A stretch of 64,000 nucleotides of DNA from Flavobacterium sp. GSB-24 (GCF_027924665.1 NZ_AP027043.1:3100001-3164000), one strand, 5' to 3'; counted from the first letter of the stretch, positions 33,700-42,285 are shown. A program made the numbers and translations. Notes: generated by a model from the letters alone, not told the origin.

Positions 33700-34839
33700 A
33701 TGAACTTATTCAACGTTTACCCATTATACGACATCACTCCAGTAAAAGCAATAGATTGTACAATTATTGACGACAAAGGAGTAGAATACTTAGATTTATA
33801 CAGTGGACATGGTGTGATTTCTATCGGACACACACAGCCTGATTATGTAGCAAAATTGAAGAATCAATTAGACCATTTAGGATTTTATTCCAATGCGATT
33901 CAAAATCCTTTACAGGTTGAATTGGCTCAGAAATTAGGAAAGCTTTCAGGTTTAGAAGATTACGAATTGTTTTTATGCAGTTCTGGAGCCGAAGCCAATG
34001 AAAATGCTTTAAAATTAGCCTCTTTCCATAACGGAAAATCAAGAGTGGTAGCTTTTAACAATTCTTTTCACGGAAGAACTTCTGCAGCTGTTGCGGTTAC
34101 GGACAATAAAAAAATTGTTGCGCCAATAAATGCACAGCAAGTTGTTACTTTTTTACCGCTAAACCAAATCGAATTAGTCGAAGCGGAACTGGCTAAAGGC
34201 GATGTAACTGCTGTAATTATTGAAGGAATTCAAGGAGTTGGAGGTTTAGACCAAGGAACAACAGAATTCTTTCAGGCTTTAGAAAAAGCATGTAAAAAAC
34301 ATGATGTGGTTTTGATTTTAGACGAAGTACAGTCAGGATATGGAAGAAGCGGTAAATTCTTTGCGTTTCAACATCACGGAATTAATGCTGATATTATTTC
34401 AGTTGCAAAAGGAATGGGGAACGGTTTTCCAGTTGGAGCTATTTTAATTTCTCCAAAATTCGAAGCAAGTTTCGGATTATTAGGAACTACTTTCGGCGGA
34501 AGCCATTTATCTTGTGCAGCAGGAATCGCAGTTTTAGATGTAATTGAAAAACTAGATTTACAAAAAAATGTAAATGAAGTGTATGAATATTTCTTAGAAA
34601 AAATCAAAGAAGTTGAGGGCATCAAACAAGTAAAAGGAAAAGGACTAATGCTTGGAGTGGAGTTCGATTTTGATGTTGCAGCTTTAAGAAAAAAACTAAT
34701 CATCGAAAAACACATTTTTACAGGAAGTGCAAATAATAAAAATCTGTTAAGAATTTTACCGCCTTTAACTGTGAAAAAAGCTGATATTGATACGTTTGTA
34801 AAAGCTTTAAAAGAGAGTTTAGAAGAATTAAAAAACTAA
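33700..34839 (+). CDS. argD: Acetylornithine (succinylornithine) aminotransferase
   Basis: A 379-residue class-III PLP aminotransferase converting N-acyl-glutamate semialdehyde to N-acyl-ornithine. The PLP lysine is K237 in DIISVAKGMGNGFPVGA. LILDEVQSGYGRSGKFFAFQ carries the Asp and Gln that hold the cofactor, and FLCSSGAEANENALKLA is the phosphate-binding region. Length is normal. It lies in the arginine cluster between argC and proA; the gaps contain repeats rather than promoters. Confidence 0.95.
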   Translation: MNLFNVYPLYDITPVKAIDCTIIDDKGVEYLDLYSGHGVISIGHTQPDYVAKLKNQLDHLGFYSNAIQNPLQVELAQKLGKLSGLEDYELFLCSSGAEANENALKLASFHNGKSRVVAFNNSFHGRTSAAVAVTDNKKIVAPINAQQVVTFLPLNQIELVEAELAKGDVTAVIIEGIQGVGGLDQGTTEFFQALEKACKKHDVVLILDEVQSGYGRSGKFFAFQHHGINADIISVAKGMGNGFPVGAILISPKFEASFGLLGTTFGGSHLSCAAGIAVLDVIEKLDLQKNVNEVYEYFLEKIKEVEGIKQVKGKGLMLGVEFDFDVAALRKKLIIEKHIFTGSANNKNLLRILPPLTVKKADIDTFVKALKESLEELKN

Positions 34840-34852
34840 TTCTCGTTACGTT

Positions 34853-34885
34853 AACCCTGACGGGTTTTAAAAACCCGTCAGGGTT
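34853..34885. repeat. Perfect 33-base palindrome between argD and proA
   Basis: Arms of 16 bases (AACCCTGACGGGTTTT and its complement) surround a single centre base. It has no T run of its own and is followed by a weaker related repeat (CCTAACAGG...CATGTTAGG, about 34907-34932). A similar CGGGTTTT element occurs at 57521. It may be a transcript-stabilising or attenuating hairpin inside the operon. Confidence 0.8.
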
Positions 34886-34989
34886 CGAAAGACAAAGTAT
34901 AGTATCCTAACAGGTTTACAAAACATGTTAGGTATCAATACAGTTTCGAAAAAAAGAAACAACCAAAAAACAACCAACCACTAGAAATT

Positions 34990-36183
34990 ATGAATCCATT
35001 ATCAATTGAAAAACGCAATCTCGTTTTGCGTTCTATGGCAAAACTGGTCGAGCAGGAGCGGAATGAGATAATCTTGACCAATCAGGAAGATCTTGCCGAT
35101 TACGACGGCTCAGATTTAGCGATGGAAGAACGCTTAAAAGTAGATGATAAAAAAGTCGACGAAATGATTTTATCATTAAACCAATTGGCTTCTCAAGAAG
35201 ATCCCGTTGGAGTGGAGCGTTTTCATTTTACACATGATAATGGAATTAAAGTCATTAATAAAACGTCAGCTTTCGGAACGATTTTAATTATTTACGAATC
35301 ACGTCCAGACGTTACAATTGAAGCGGGCGGAATTGCTTTTAAATCCGGAAATAAGATTTTATTAAAAGGCGGAAAAGAATCTTTAAAATCAAATTTAAAG
35401 ATTGTGAGTCTTTGGCATAAAGCTTTACAAGAAAACGGAGTTTCAAAAGATTGGGTGGAATATCTGAATTATAATCGTACAGAAACTCAAGCTTTCTTAG
35501 AAAAACCAACTCAAAAAGTCGATTTAATTGTGCCAAGAGGAGGAGAAAAATTAATTGAGTTTGTAAAAGCACACGCAACTTGCCCGGTAATTGTTAGCGG
35601 ACGAGGTAATAATTTTGTTTACGTTCATGAACATGCAGATACTGATTTGGCTTTAAAAGTAATTTTGAATGCCAAAACAGCTAAAATTTCAGCTTGTAAT
35701 GCGGTTGATAAAGTTTTAATAGATTCTAAGCTTCCTAATTTTGAGGGTTTTACAGCCATTTTAATTGAAGAATTAAAAGAACATAAGGTTGAAGTAATTG
35801 TTGACAAATCTCTGGAAAATTTTGAAGATACAGAAACCCTTCAAAACGAAGATATTTGGTACGAAGAGTTTTTGGATTATAAAATTGTAATCGGAACAAT
35901 TGATTCTGAGGAACATGCAATCGAAAAGATCAATAAATATTGCGGTGGACATTCGGCAGTAATAATTACCAGAGACGACCAAGCAGCAAAAGAATTTATG
36001 GACGCAGTCGATGCTGCTGCTGTTTATCAAAATGCCTCAACCCGTTTTACAGACGGAGGACAATTTGGTTTAGGTGGAGAACTAGCTATAAGCACTGATA
36101 AATTGCATCAACGCGGTCCAATCGGCCTTCAACATCTCGTAACAAATAAATGGTACGTATACGGAGAAGGGCAAATTAGATAA
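34990..36183 (+). CDS. proA: Glutamate-5-semialdehyde dehydrogenase
   Basis: A 397-residue aldehyde dehydrogenase superfamily member reducing gamma-glutamyl phosphate for proline synthesis. The catalytic cysteine is C236 in TAKISACNAVDKVLID. ESRPDVTIEAGGIAFKSGN and GLGGELAISTDKLHQRGPIGLQHL are ProA signatures. It precedes proB, the reverse of the common proBA order, and both lie inside the arginine cluster. Confidence 0.95.
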   Translation: MNPLSIEKRNLVLRSMAKLVEQERNEIILTNQEDLADYDGSDLAMEERLKVDDKKVDEMILSLNQLASQEDPVGVERFHFTHDNGIKVINKTSAFGTILIIYESRPDVTIEAGGIAFKSGNKILLKGGKESLKSNLKIVSLWHKALQENGVSKDWVEYLNYNRTETQAFLEKPTQKVDLIVPRGGEKLIEFVKAHATCPVIVSGRGNNFVYVHEHADTDLALKVILNAKTAKISACNAVDKVLIDSKLPNFEGFTAILIEELKEHKVEVIVDKSLENFEDTETLQNEDIWYEEFLDYKIVIGTIDSEEHAIEKINKYCGGHSAVIITRDDQAAKEFMDAVDAAAVYQNASTRFTDGGQFGLGGELAISTDKLHQRGPIGLQHLVTNKWYVYGEGQIR

Positions 36184-36190
36184 TTGAGAT

Positions 36191-36218
36191 AATTTTCTAA
36201 TTAATTAATTAGAAAATT
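36191..36218. repeat. 28-base AT palindrome between proA and proB
   Basis: A perfect palindrome, AATTTTCTAA at the left, its complement at the right and TTAATTAATT in the centre, 7 bases after the proA stop. Confidence 0.75.
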
Positions 36219-36238
36219 AAATTCAATTGTAAAAATAA

Positions 36239-36270
36239 CTTAGTGCCTTAGCGCCTTCGTGGCAAAAACA
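36239..36270. repeat. Short intergenic repeat, family C copy 1
   Basis: The sequence around GCGCCTTCGTGGCAAA (with CTTAGTGCCTTA before it) recurs at 39628-39659 before the argE-like gene. An in-frame GTG in it could be mistaken for a proB start. Confidence 0.7.
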
Positions 36271-36276
36271 AAAGAC

Positions 36277-37038
36277 ATGGCAAAAAAACGGATTTTATTA
36301 AAAATAGGAAGTAATACTTTAACCAAAGAAACCAATCATATTTCGCGGGGAAAGATTGAAGACCTCGGAATTCAGATTGCGGCTCTAAACGACGAATACG
36401 AATTTATTATAGTCAGTTCTGGAGCAATTGCGGCGGCAAAGCAGTTTGTAAAATTGGATAATCAGGATAAAGATGTTTTTGTAAAACAGGCTTTGGCCTC
36501 TATTGGACAGCCTCATTTAATGCGGATTTACAATGAAAACTTTAAGGATTTAGGATTAAATACTTCCCAGTGTTTGCTTTCTTATTCTGATTTCGAAAAA
36601 GAACAGACCAAAAAGAATATTGTAAATACAATTAATGTATTAGTTAAAAATAATTACATTCCGATTATCAATGAAAACGATACCGTTGCAACAGATGAGA
36701 TTCGGTTTGGAGATAACGATAAATTAGCGGCTTTAACGGCAGTTCTTTTAAATGTTGATATTCTGATAATTGCCACCAACACAAACGGAATTTACACCAA
36801 AGATTCAATTCACGATGAAAATCCAGAAACGATAAAATTAGTAAGTGATTTAAAAACGCTCGAAAAAGAAATCGGTGAATCAAAATCATCACATGGAACA
36901 GGAGGAATGCAATCTAAAATAGAAGCAGCCGGAATCGCAAAAGCAGCAAATATCGAAACCTGGATTGTAAATGGATTAAATGATAATTTTATATTGAAAG
37001 CATTAAAGGAAGAAATTTCTTTCACAAAAATTGTGTAG
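36277..37038 (+). CDS. proB: Glutamate 5-kinase, short form without PUA domain
   Basis: A 253-residue amino acid kinase phosphorylating glutamate for proline synthesis. The ATG at 36277 is chosen; the in-frame GTG at 36259 lies in an intergenic repeat. KKRILLKIGSNTLTKE is the nucleotide-binding start, then VSSGAIAAAKQF, PIINENDTVATDEIRFGDNDKLAALTA and GTGGMQSKIEAAGIAKAANIETWIVNG. The enzyme stops about where the kinase domain ends, so the C-terminal PUA domain of the E. coli protein (367 residues) is missing. Confidence 0.94.
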   Translation: MAKKRILLKIGSNTLTKETNHISRGKIEDLGIQIAALNDEYEFIIVSSGAIAAAKQFVKLDNQDKDVFVKQALASIGQPHLMRIYNENFKDLGLNTSQCLLSYSDFEKEQTKKNIVNTINVLVKNNYIPIINENDTVATDEIRFGDNDKLAALTAVLLNVDILIIATNTNGIYTKDSIHDENPETIKLVSDLKTLEKEIGESKSSHGTGGMQSKIEAAGIAKAANIETWIVNGLNDNFILKALKEEISFTKIV

Positions 37039-37040
37039 AT

Positions 37041-37096
37041 TTATACGCGGATGACACGGATTCACTTCGTGAAAACGCGGATTTTTACGGATTTTT
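37041..37096. repeat. Palindromic repeat, family D, left of the GxxExxY gene
   Basis: ACGCGGATGACACGGA is followed by the hairpin TTCACTTCGTGAA (37061-37073) and AACGCGGATTTTTACGGA. Related sequence with a TTCGC/GCGAA hairpin occurs on the other side of the gene (37508-37560) and at 61221-61275. Confidence 0.7.
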
Positions 37097-37108
37097 AAAT
37101 GTTGAAAT

Positions 37109-37510
37109 ATGAATTTATTGCATCAGGAGTTAAGCGAAATCATTATTAAAACTTTTTATGAAGTATATAATGAATTGGGATATGGTTTTTTAGATAGAGT
37201 TTATCAAAATTCATTATACTTAGAACTAAAAAGTAAAGGATTGAAAGTTGAAGCTCAAAAGAAAATAGAAGTTTATTATAAAGGAATTGAAGTTGGACAA
37301 TATTATGCCGACTTAATAGTAGAAGATTTAATTATTTTAGAATTAAAAGCAGCAGATTGCATAGTGAAAGAATTTGAAAATCAAATTTTGAATTATCTAA
37401 GAGGAACAAATTGCGAAGTAGGTTTGCTTTTAAATTTTGGTGCAAAACCAGAATTTAGGCGGAAAATTTTCGAAAACAATCGCAAAGTAAGAATAGAAAA
37501 ATCCGTATAA
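37109..37510 (+). CDS. GxxExxY family protein
   Basis: A 133-residue protein of the GxxExxY family (PF13366), a widespread group of unknown function with a PD-(D/E)XK-like look (the DLIVEDLIILELKA stretch near residues 72-85 has D-E-x-K-type spacing). The name-giving motif reads GFLDRVY (residues 26-32), with Asp in place of the usual Glu. It sits inside the arginine/proline cluster between proB and argF', flanked on both sides by related palindromic repeats, which suggests insertion as a unit. No function can be assigned. Confidence 0.85.
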   Translation: MNLLHQELSEIIIKTFYEVYNELGYGFLDRVYQNSLYLELKSKGLKVEAQKKIEVYYKGIEVGQYYADLIVEDLIILELKAADCIVKEFENQILNYLRGTNCEVGLLLNFGAKPEFRRKIFENNRKVRIEKSV

Positions 37511-37560
37511 ATCAGTGTCTTCGCGATAGCGAATCAGTATAATCAGCGTCTAATTTTAGA
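37508..37560. repeat. Palindromic repeat, family D, right of the GxxExxY gene
   Basis: AATCAGTGTC, then TTCGC-GATA-GCGAA (37520-37533), then AATCAGCGTCTAATT. The hairpin is nearly the same as TTCGC-GAAA-GCGAA at 61243-61256. Confidence 0.72.
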
Positions 37561-37585
37561 CAACTAACAAAAATAAAAAAAACAA

Positions 37586-38533
37586 ATGAACTATATCTCA
37601 ATAAAAGACATCAACTCATTATCAAAATGGGTAAAACAAGCGATAAAAATCAAAAAGAATCCGCTTAAAAATCAAAGTTTAGGGAAGAATAAGACTCTTG
37701 GAATGTTATTTTTCAATCCGAGTTTAAGAACGCGTTTGAGTACACAAAAAGCGGCTTTAAACTTAGGAATGAATGTAATGGTAATGAATTTTACCAACGA
37801 AGGATGGACATTAGAATTCGAAGACGGAGCGGTTATGAATTCTGGCGCTTCAGAACACATTAAAGAAGCGGCGGAAGTAGTTTCTCAATACTGTGATATT
37901 ATCGCAATCCGTGCCTTTGCAGGTTTAGTTGATAAAGAAAAAGATTACCAAGAAACAGTAATTTCAGGATTCTTGAAATATGCTACAGTGCCAATCGTAA
38001 ACATGGAAAGTGCTGTTCGTCACCCGTTACAATCTTTGGCAGACGCCATCACAATGGAAGAATTCAAAACGAAACACAAACCAAAAGTAGTGCTTTCATG
38101 GGCTCCACATCCAAAAGCGTTACCACAAGCCGTTGCTAATTCATTCGTAGAAATGATGCAAATGCAAAAAGATATGGATTTTGTAATCACACATCCAGAG
38201 GGATACGAATTGAGCCCAGAAATTACAAAAGACTGCTCAATCGAATATGATCAAAACAAAGCGTTTGAAAATGCTGATTTTGTTTATGTAAAAAACTGGA
38301 GTAATTTTAACGATTACGGAAAAGTAACCAACAGTGATCCAAACTGGACCGTTACAGCCGAAAAAATGGCTTTAACCAACAATGGAAAATTCATGCACTG
38401 TCTTCCAGTTCGTCGTAACGTAATTGTTAGCGATGAAGTTTTAGACGGCGAAAATTCAATTGTAATTGAACAAGCGAATAACAGAACGTATTCGGCACAA
38501 TTAGTTTTACAAAAAATTCTTAAGAAATTGTAA
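37586..38533 (+). CDS. argF': N-acylornithine carbamoyltransferase (probable N-succinylornithine type)
   Basis: A 315-residue transcarbamylase of the Bacteroidetes/Xanthomonas ArgF' group, making N-acylcitrulline. The carbamoyl-phosphate loop is FFNPSLRTRLSTQ (42-54); later signatures are RHPLQSLADA, WAPHPKALPQAVANSF and the HCLPVRRNV motif near 275. At the position that selects acetyl (Glu) versus succinyl (Pro) substrates this protein has Ser89 (in SGASEH). Published swaps there, as I recall them, give succinylornithine preference for Ser. It replaces ordinary ornithine carbamoyltransferase, so deacylation must come later. Confidence 0.93.
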   Translation: MNYISIKDINSLSKWVKQAIKIKKNPLKNQSLGKNKTLGMLFFNPSLRTRLSTQKAALNLGMNVMVMNFTNEGWTLEFEDGAVMNSGASEHIKEAAEVVSQYCDIIAIRAFAGLVDKEKDYQETVISGFLKYATVPIVNMESAVRHPLQSLADAITMEEFKTKHKPKVVLSWAPHPKALPQAVANSFVEMMQMQKDMDFVITHPEGYELSPEITKDCSIEYDQNKAFENADFVYVKNWSNFNDYGKVTNSDPNWTVTAEKMALTNNGKFMHCLPVRRNVIVSDEVLDGENSIVIEQANNRTYSAQLVLQKILKKL

Positions 38534-38630
38534 ATTTAGGTGCAAAGGATCAAAGCAACAAAGGTTCAAAGGTTTTACAGCCTTGAGAAAAAACTTTGTT
38601 CCTCTGAAACTTTGCCCCTTTGAACCTTGA
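38534..38630. repeat. CAAAGGTTCAAAGG repeat/inverted repeat before argB
   Basis: AAAGGTTCAAAGG (about 38561) and its complement CCTTTGAACCTTG (about 38617) flank a 40-base centre. It contains a TTG that is in frame with argB, but the better ATG follows at 38636. Confidence 0.6.
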
Positions 38631-38635
38631 AAGAA

Positions 38636-39409
38636 ATGAACGTATCAGTAATAAAAATAGGTGGAAACATCATCGACAATCCAGCAGAATTAGAACAATT
38701 CTTAACCGATTTTTCTAAGATCGAAGGCTATAAAGTTTTAGTTCATGGCGGTGGAAAATCGGCTACAAAAATGGCTCAGAGTATTGGTTTAGTTCCGCAA
38801 ATGATTGACGGACGAAGAATTACAGATGCTCCAATGCTTGATGTTGTGGTAATGATTTACGCCGGACAAATCAACAAACATATCGTAGCGCAATTGCAGG
38901 CCAAAGACAATAATGCCATTGGTTTTTCAGGAGCTGATGGGAATTTAATTCAATCGGTAAAAAGAAACCACCCAACAATCGATTACGGATTTGTAGGCGA
39001 TGTAAAACAAGTCAACACCAAATTATTGGCAACTTTGTTAGAAGCTGGAGTTGTTCCTGTTTTCTGCGCGATTACACACGATAAAAACGGACAATTACTA
39101 AACACAAATGCAGATACTATTGCAAGCGAATTATCAATTGCATTATCTGAAGTTTTTGATGTTACACTGACATATTGTTTTGAAAAACAAGGCGTTTTGC
39201 AGGATTCAGAAGACGATTCCTCTGTAATAACAGAAATCAACGAGACATTATATAATAAACTAAAAGAAGAAAAAGTAATTCATTCTGGAATGATTCCGAA
39301 ATTGGATAACTGTTTCAATAGTTTGTCAAGAGGTGTGCAGAAAATCAAAATTGGACATCACAGAATGCTTCAAAACTCAAATATTCCGCATACAACGATT
39401 ACATTATAA
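38636..39409 (+). CDS. argB: N-acetylglutamate kinase
   Basis: A 257-residue amino-acid kinase. MNVSVIKIGGNIIDN is the N-terminal lysine loop, with VLVHGGGKSATKMA, DGRRITDAPMLDVVVMIYAGQINK and NTNADTIASELSIAL following; these are standard ArgB motifs. The ATG at 38636 is chosen over an upstream TTG at 38627, which is inside a repeat. If the cluster uses succinyl intermediates, the substrate would be N-succinylglutamate. Regulation by arginine cannot be judged from sequence. Confidence 0.93.
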   Translation: MNVSVIKIGGNIIDNPAELEQFLTDFSKIEGYKVLVHGGGKSATKMAQSIGLVPQMIDGRRITDAPMLDVVVMIYAGQINKHIVAQLQAKDNNAIGFSGADGNLIQSVKRNHPTIDYGFVGDVKQVNTKLLATLLEAGVVPVFCAITHDKNGQLLNTNADTIASELSIALSEVFDVTLTYCFEKQGVLQDSEDDSSVITEINETLYNKLKEEKVIHSGMIPKLDNCFNSLSRGVQKIKIGHHRMLQNSNIPHTTITL

Positions 39410-39627
39410 AAATGTTGCCACAATTTGACTCTGTTTTTTTTAGTTAAAAGAGAAAATAATTTTAGACTTACATGAAAAAGTTTATTTTGATTTTAAATCT
39501 GTCACAAAAAGATAATTTATGAAAACTCGTGCAAGTAGTGGCAAAAAAACGGAGTTGCGCAGTGCTTTTAGGATTTAATTTTAGAAATTTGCGCCAATCA
39601 AAAATGTCGCAGATTTAAATTAAAAAA

Positions 39628-39659
39628 CTTTGTGACTTCGCGCCTTCGTGGCAAAGAAA
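39628..39659. repeat. Short intergenic repeat, family C copy 2
   Basis: The core CGCGCCTTCGTGGCAAA matches the copy before proB (36239-36270). Confidence 0.7.
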
Positions 39660-39667
39660 CCAAACTT

Positions 39668-40738
39668 ATGAAAAGTATAGATACGCTTACCCAAGAAGCA
39701 ATTAGTTTATTAAAAAGCTTAATCGAAACCCCTTCATTTTCAAGTGAAGAAGATCAGACGGCTCTTTTAATCGAAAATTGGTTCAATCAAAACGAGATTC
39801 CTTTCAAGAGGGAAAACAATAATGTGTGGGCTTTCAATAAGTATTTTGACGGAAACAAACCAACACTTTTACTAAACTCACATCACGATACCGTAAGACC
39901 CAATCAGGCGTACACCAACGATCCGTTTAAAGCAATCGAAAAAGACGGAAAACTATTTGGATTAGGAAGTAATGATGCCGGCGGATGTCTGGTGTCATTA
40001 TTAGCGACTTTTGTTCATTTTTACGAAAACCAAAATCTATCGCATAATATTGTTATTGTGGCTTCCGCCGAAGAAGAAAGCAGCGGAAAAAACGGTTTAA
40101 ACAGCGTTTTAAAGCATTTGCCAGAATTAGACTGCGCTATTGTGGGAGAACCAACTTTAATGCAATTAGCCGTTGCCGAAAAAGGTTTATTGGTTTTGGA
40201 TGTAAAAGTAAAAGGAACTGCAAGCCATGCCGCACATCAAAACGACGATAATGCATTATACAAATCAATTCCGGTAATGGAATGGTTTAAAAACTATAAG
40301 TTCGACAAAATCTCAGACGTTTTAGGTCCTGTAAAAATGACTGTAACGCAAATCAATGCAGGGAAACAGCATAATGTCGTGCCATCAGAATGTGATTTGG
40401 TTGTCGATATTCGCGTAACAGACCGCTATACAAATGCTGAAATTTTGGAAGTTGTAAAAGCAAACGTAAATGCCGAAGTAACGCCAAGATCCATGCATTT
40501 AAATGCATCTTCTATTCCAGTTGCGCACGGTTTAGTGCAGGCTGGAATTGCTTTAGGAAGAACAACCTACGGATCTCCAACACTTTCAGATCAATCGGTT
40601 TTAAGCTGTCAGTCATTAAAATTAGGACCAGGAGAAACACTTCGTTCGCATTCAGCAGACGAATTTATTTTTGTAAATGAAATTGAAGAAGGAGTCGATT
40701 TGTATGTCAAAATACTAACCGATTTCTTTAAATTATAA
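39668..40738 (+). CDS. argE: M20 family deacylase, ArgE/DapE type
   Basis: A 356-residue zinc hydrolase expected to remove the acyl group from N-acylcitrulline or N-acylornithine. LLLNSHHDTVRPNQA contains the first zinc His and Asp; GSNDAGGCLVSLLA, AEEESSGKNGL (Glu base and zinc ligand) and VGEPTLMQLAVAEKG follow, and LGPGETLRSHSADEF holds the last His. The ATG at 39668 is chosen; the in-frame GTG at 39632 lies in a repeat. In the ArgF' pathway the likely substrate is N-acetyl- or N-succinylcitrulline. Confidence 0.9.
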   Translation: MKSIDTLTQEAISLLKSLIETPSFSSEEDQTALLIENWFNQNEIPFKRENNNVWAFNKYFDGNKPTLLLNSHHDTVRPNQAYTNDPFKAIEKDGKLFGLGSNDAGGCLVSLLATFVHFYENQNLSHNIVIVASAEEESSGKNGLNSVLKHLPELDCAIVGEPTLMQLAVAEKGLLVLDVKVKGTASHAAHQNDDNALYKSIPVMEWFKNYKFDKISDVLGPVKMTVTQINAGKQHNVVPSECDLVVDIRVTDRYTNAEILEVVKANVNAEVTPRSMHLNASSIPVAHGLVQAGIALGRTTYGSPTLSDQSVLSCQSLKLGPGETLRSHSADEFIFVNEIEEGVDLYVKILTDFFKL

Positions 40739-40747
40739 TATTTTTTA

Positions 40748-40829
40748 GGAGCTAATCCCGCTATCCGTTCCAATCTTTTATTTTTTTAAAGAAAAAAAAT
40801 AAAAGGATTTCCACTGCTATCGGGGCTAG
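40748..40829. repeat. REP-like intergenic element, family B copy 1
   Basis: Starts GGAGCTAATCCCGCTATCC and ends ACTGCTATCGGGGCTAG; the two ends are imperfectly complementary. A second copy is at 50764-50834. It is followed by tandem TCTAAGAAGTCTAA-type repeats (40900-40965) just before argH. Confidence 0.8.
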
Positions 40830-40967
40830 ATACCACCAGTATAAATAATGACACTAGAGGTAAATTAGAGAAAAACTTCAAAGATTCGACAAAGAGAATA
40901 ATCTAAAAGTCTAAAATCTAAGAAGTCTAATAATCTAAACTATCTAAGAAGTCTAAAAATCTAAGTT

Positions 40968-42248
40968 ATGAAACTTTGGGAAAAAGGAATACCAACAGAT
41001 AAACAAATCGAACAATTTACCGTTGGAAACGACCGTGAACTGGATTTGGTTCTGGCAAAATACGATGCTTTAGGTTCAATCGCTCACGCCAAAATGTTGG
41101 GACAAATTGGTTTATTGACTGAAGAAGAAACTACTTCATTGGTTGATGCATTAAACGATATCATTGCTGATATTGTAGTGGGTAATTTTGAAATCGAAGA
41201 CAGTTTCGAAGATGTGCATTCTAAAATCGAATATCTGTTAACTGAAAAATTGGGAGACGCAGGAAAGAAAATCCACACCGCGCGTTCTCGTAATGATCAG
41301 GTTTTGGTAGACGTTCATTTGTATCTAAAAGACGAATTAAAAGCCATAAAAGAACAAGTAAAAACATTGTTTGATTTATTAATGGAATCGGCAGAGAAAC
41401 ATCAAAAAGTTTTATTGCCAGGTTATACGCATTTACAAATTGCTATGCCGTCGTCATTCGGAATGTGGTTTTCTGCTTACGCGGAAAGTTTGATTGATGA
41501 TATTACGATGTTGAACGCCGCTTCAAAAATTGTAGATCAGAATCCGTTAGGATCTGCTGCAGGTTATGGAAGTTCATTTCCAATCAATAGAACCTTTACA
41601 ACAAAAGAATTAGGATTTGAAACCTTAAAGTACAATGCCGTTGCTGCACAAATGAGCCGCGGAAAAGCAGAGAAAACCGTTGCTTTCGCGATGACAAGCG
41701 TGGCTGGAACGTTATCAAAATTTGCGATGGACGTTTGTTTGTATATGAGCCAAAACTTTGATTTTATTGGTTTACCGGCACATCTTACAACTGGTTCAAG
41801 CATTATGCCCCACAAAAAGAATCCTGATGTTTTCGAATTAATCAGAGGAAAATGCAATAAGATTCAGGCGCTTCCATACGAAATCACTTTAATCACCAAT
41901 AATCTGCCAAGCGGTTACCATAGAGATTTACAGCTTTTAAAAGAAGGTTTATTTCCAGCGATTCAGACTTTAAAATCTTGTTTGGATATTGCAATATTTT
42001 CTATAAAAGATATTACAGTTAAAGATCATATTTTAGAAGATAAAAAATACGATTATTTGTTTACTGTAGATACTTTAAACGAAATGGTTGTAGCAGGAAT
42101 GCCGTTTAGAGATGCTTACAAAGCTGTTGCTGAGCAATTAGAAGCGGGAACATACAAGTCTCCAAAAGAAACAAAACATACTCATGAAGGAAGTATCAAT
42201 AATTTATGTTTAGATGCGATTAAAGATAAAATGAGGGCAGCTTTTTGA
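40968..42248 (+). CDS. argH: Argininosuccinate lyase
   Basis: A 426-residue fumarase/aspartase-superfamily lyase giving arginine and fumarate. The signature GSSIMPHKKNPDVFELIRGK is near residue 280, with TARSRNDQV near 104 and LPGYTHLQIAMPSSFGMW near 150. It is somewhat shorter than the 460-residue E. coli enzyme, lacking some C-terminal sequence, as in other Bacteroidetes. It is the last gene of the cluster and is followed by a terminator. Confidence 0.95.
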   Translation: MKLWEKGIPTDKQIEQFTVGNDRELDLVLAKYDALGSIAHAKMLGQIGLLTEEETTSLVDALNDIIADIVVGNFEIEDSFEDVHSKIEYLLTEKLGDAGKKIHTARSRNDQVLVDVHLYLKDELKAIKEQVKTLFDLLMESAEKHQKVLLPGYTHLQIAMPSSFGMWFSAYAESLIDDITMLNAASKIVDQNPLGSAAGYGSSFPINRTFTTKELGFETLKYNAVAAQMSRGKAEKTVAFAMTSVAGTLSKFAMDVCLYMSQNFDFIGLPAHLTTGSSIMPHKKNPDVFELIRGKCNKIQALPYEITLITNNLPSGYHRDLQLLKEGLFPAIQTLKSCLDIAIFSIKDITVKDHILEDKKYDYLFTVDTLNEMVVAGMPFRDAYKAVAEQLEAGTYKSPKETKHTHEGSINNLCLDAIKDKMRAAF

Positions 42249-42285
42249 TATTGTGAAATGTAAAAAGTTGGATGTAAAAAGTAAA

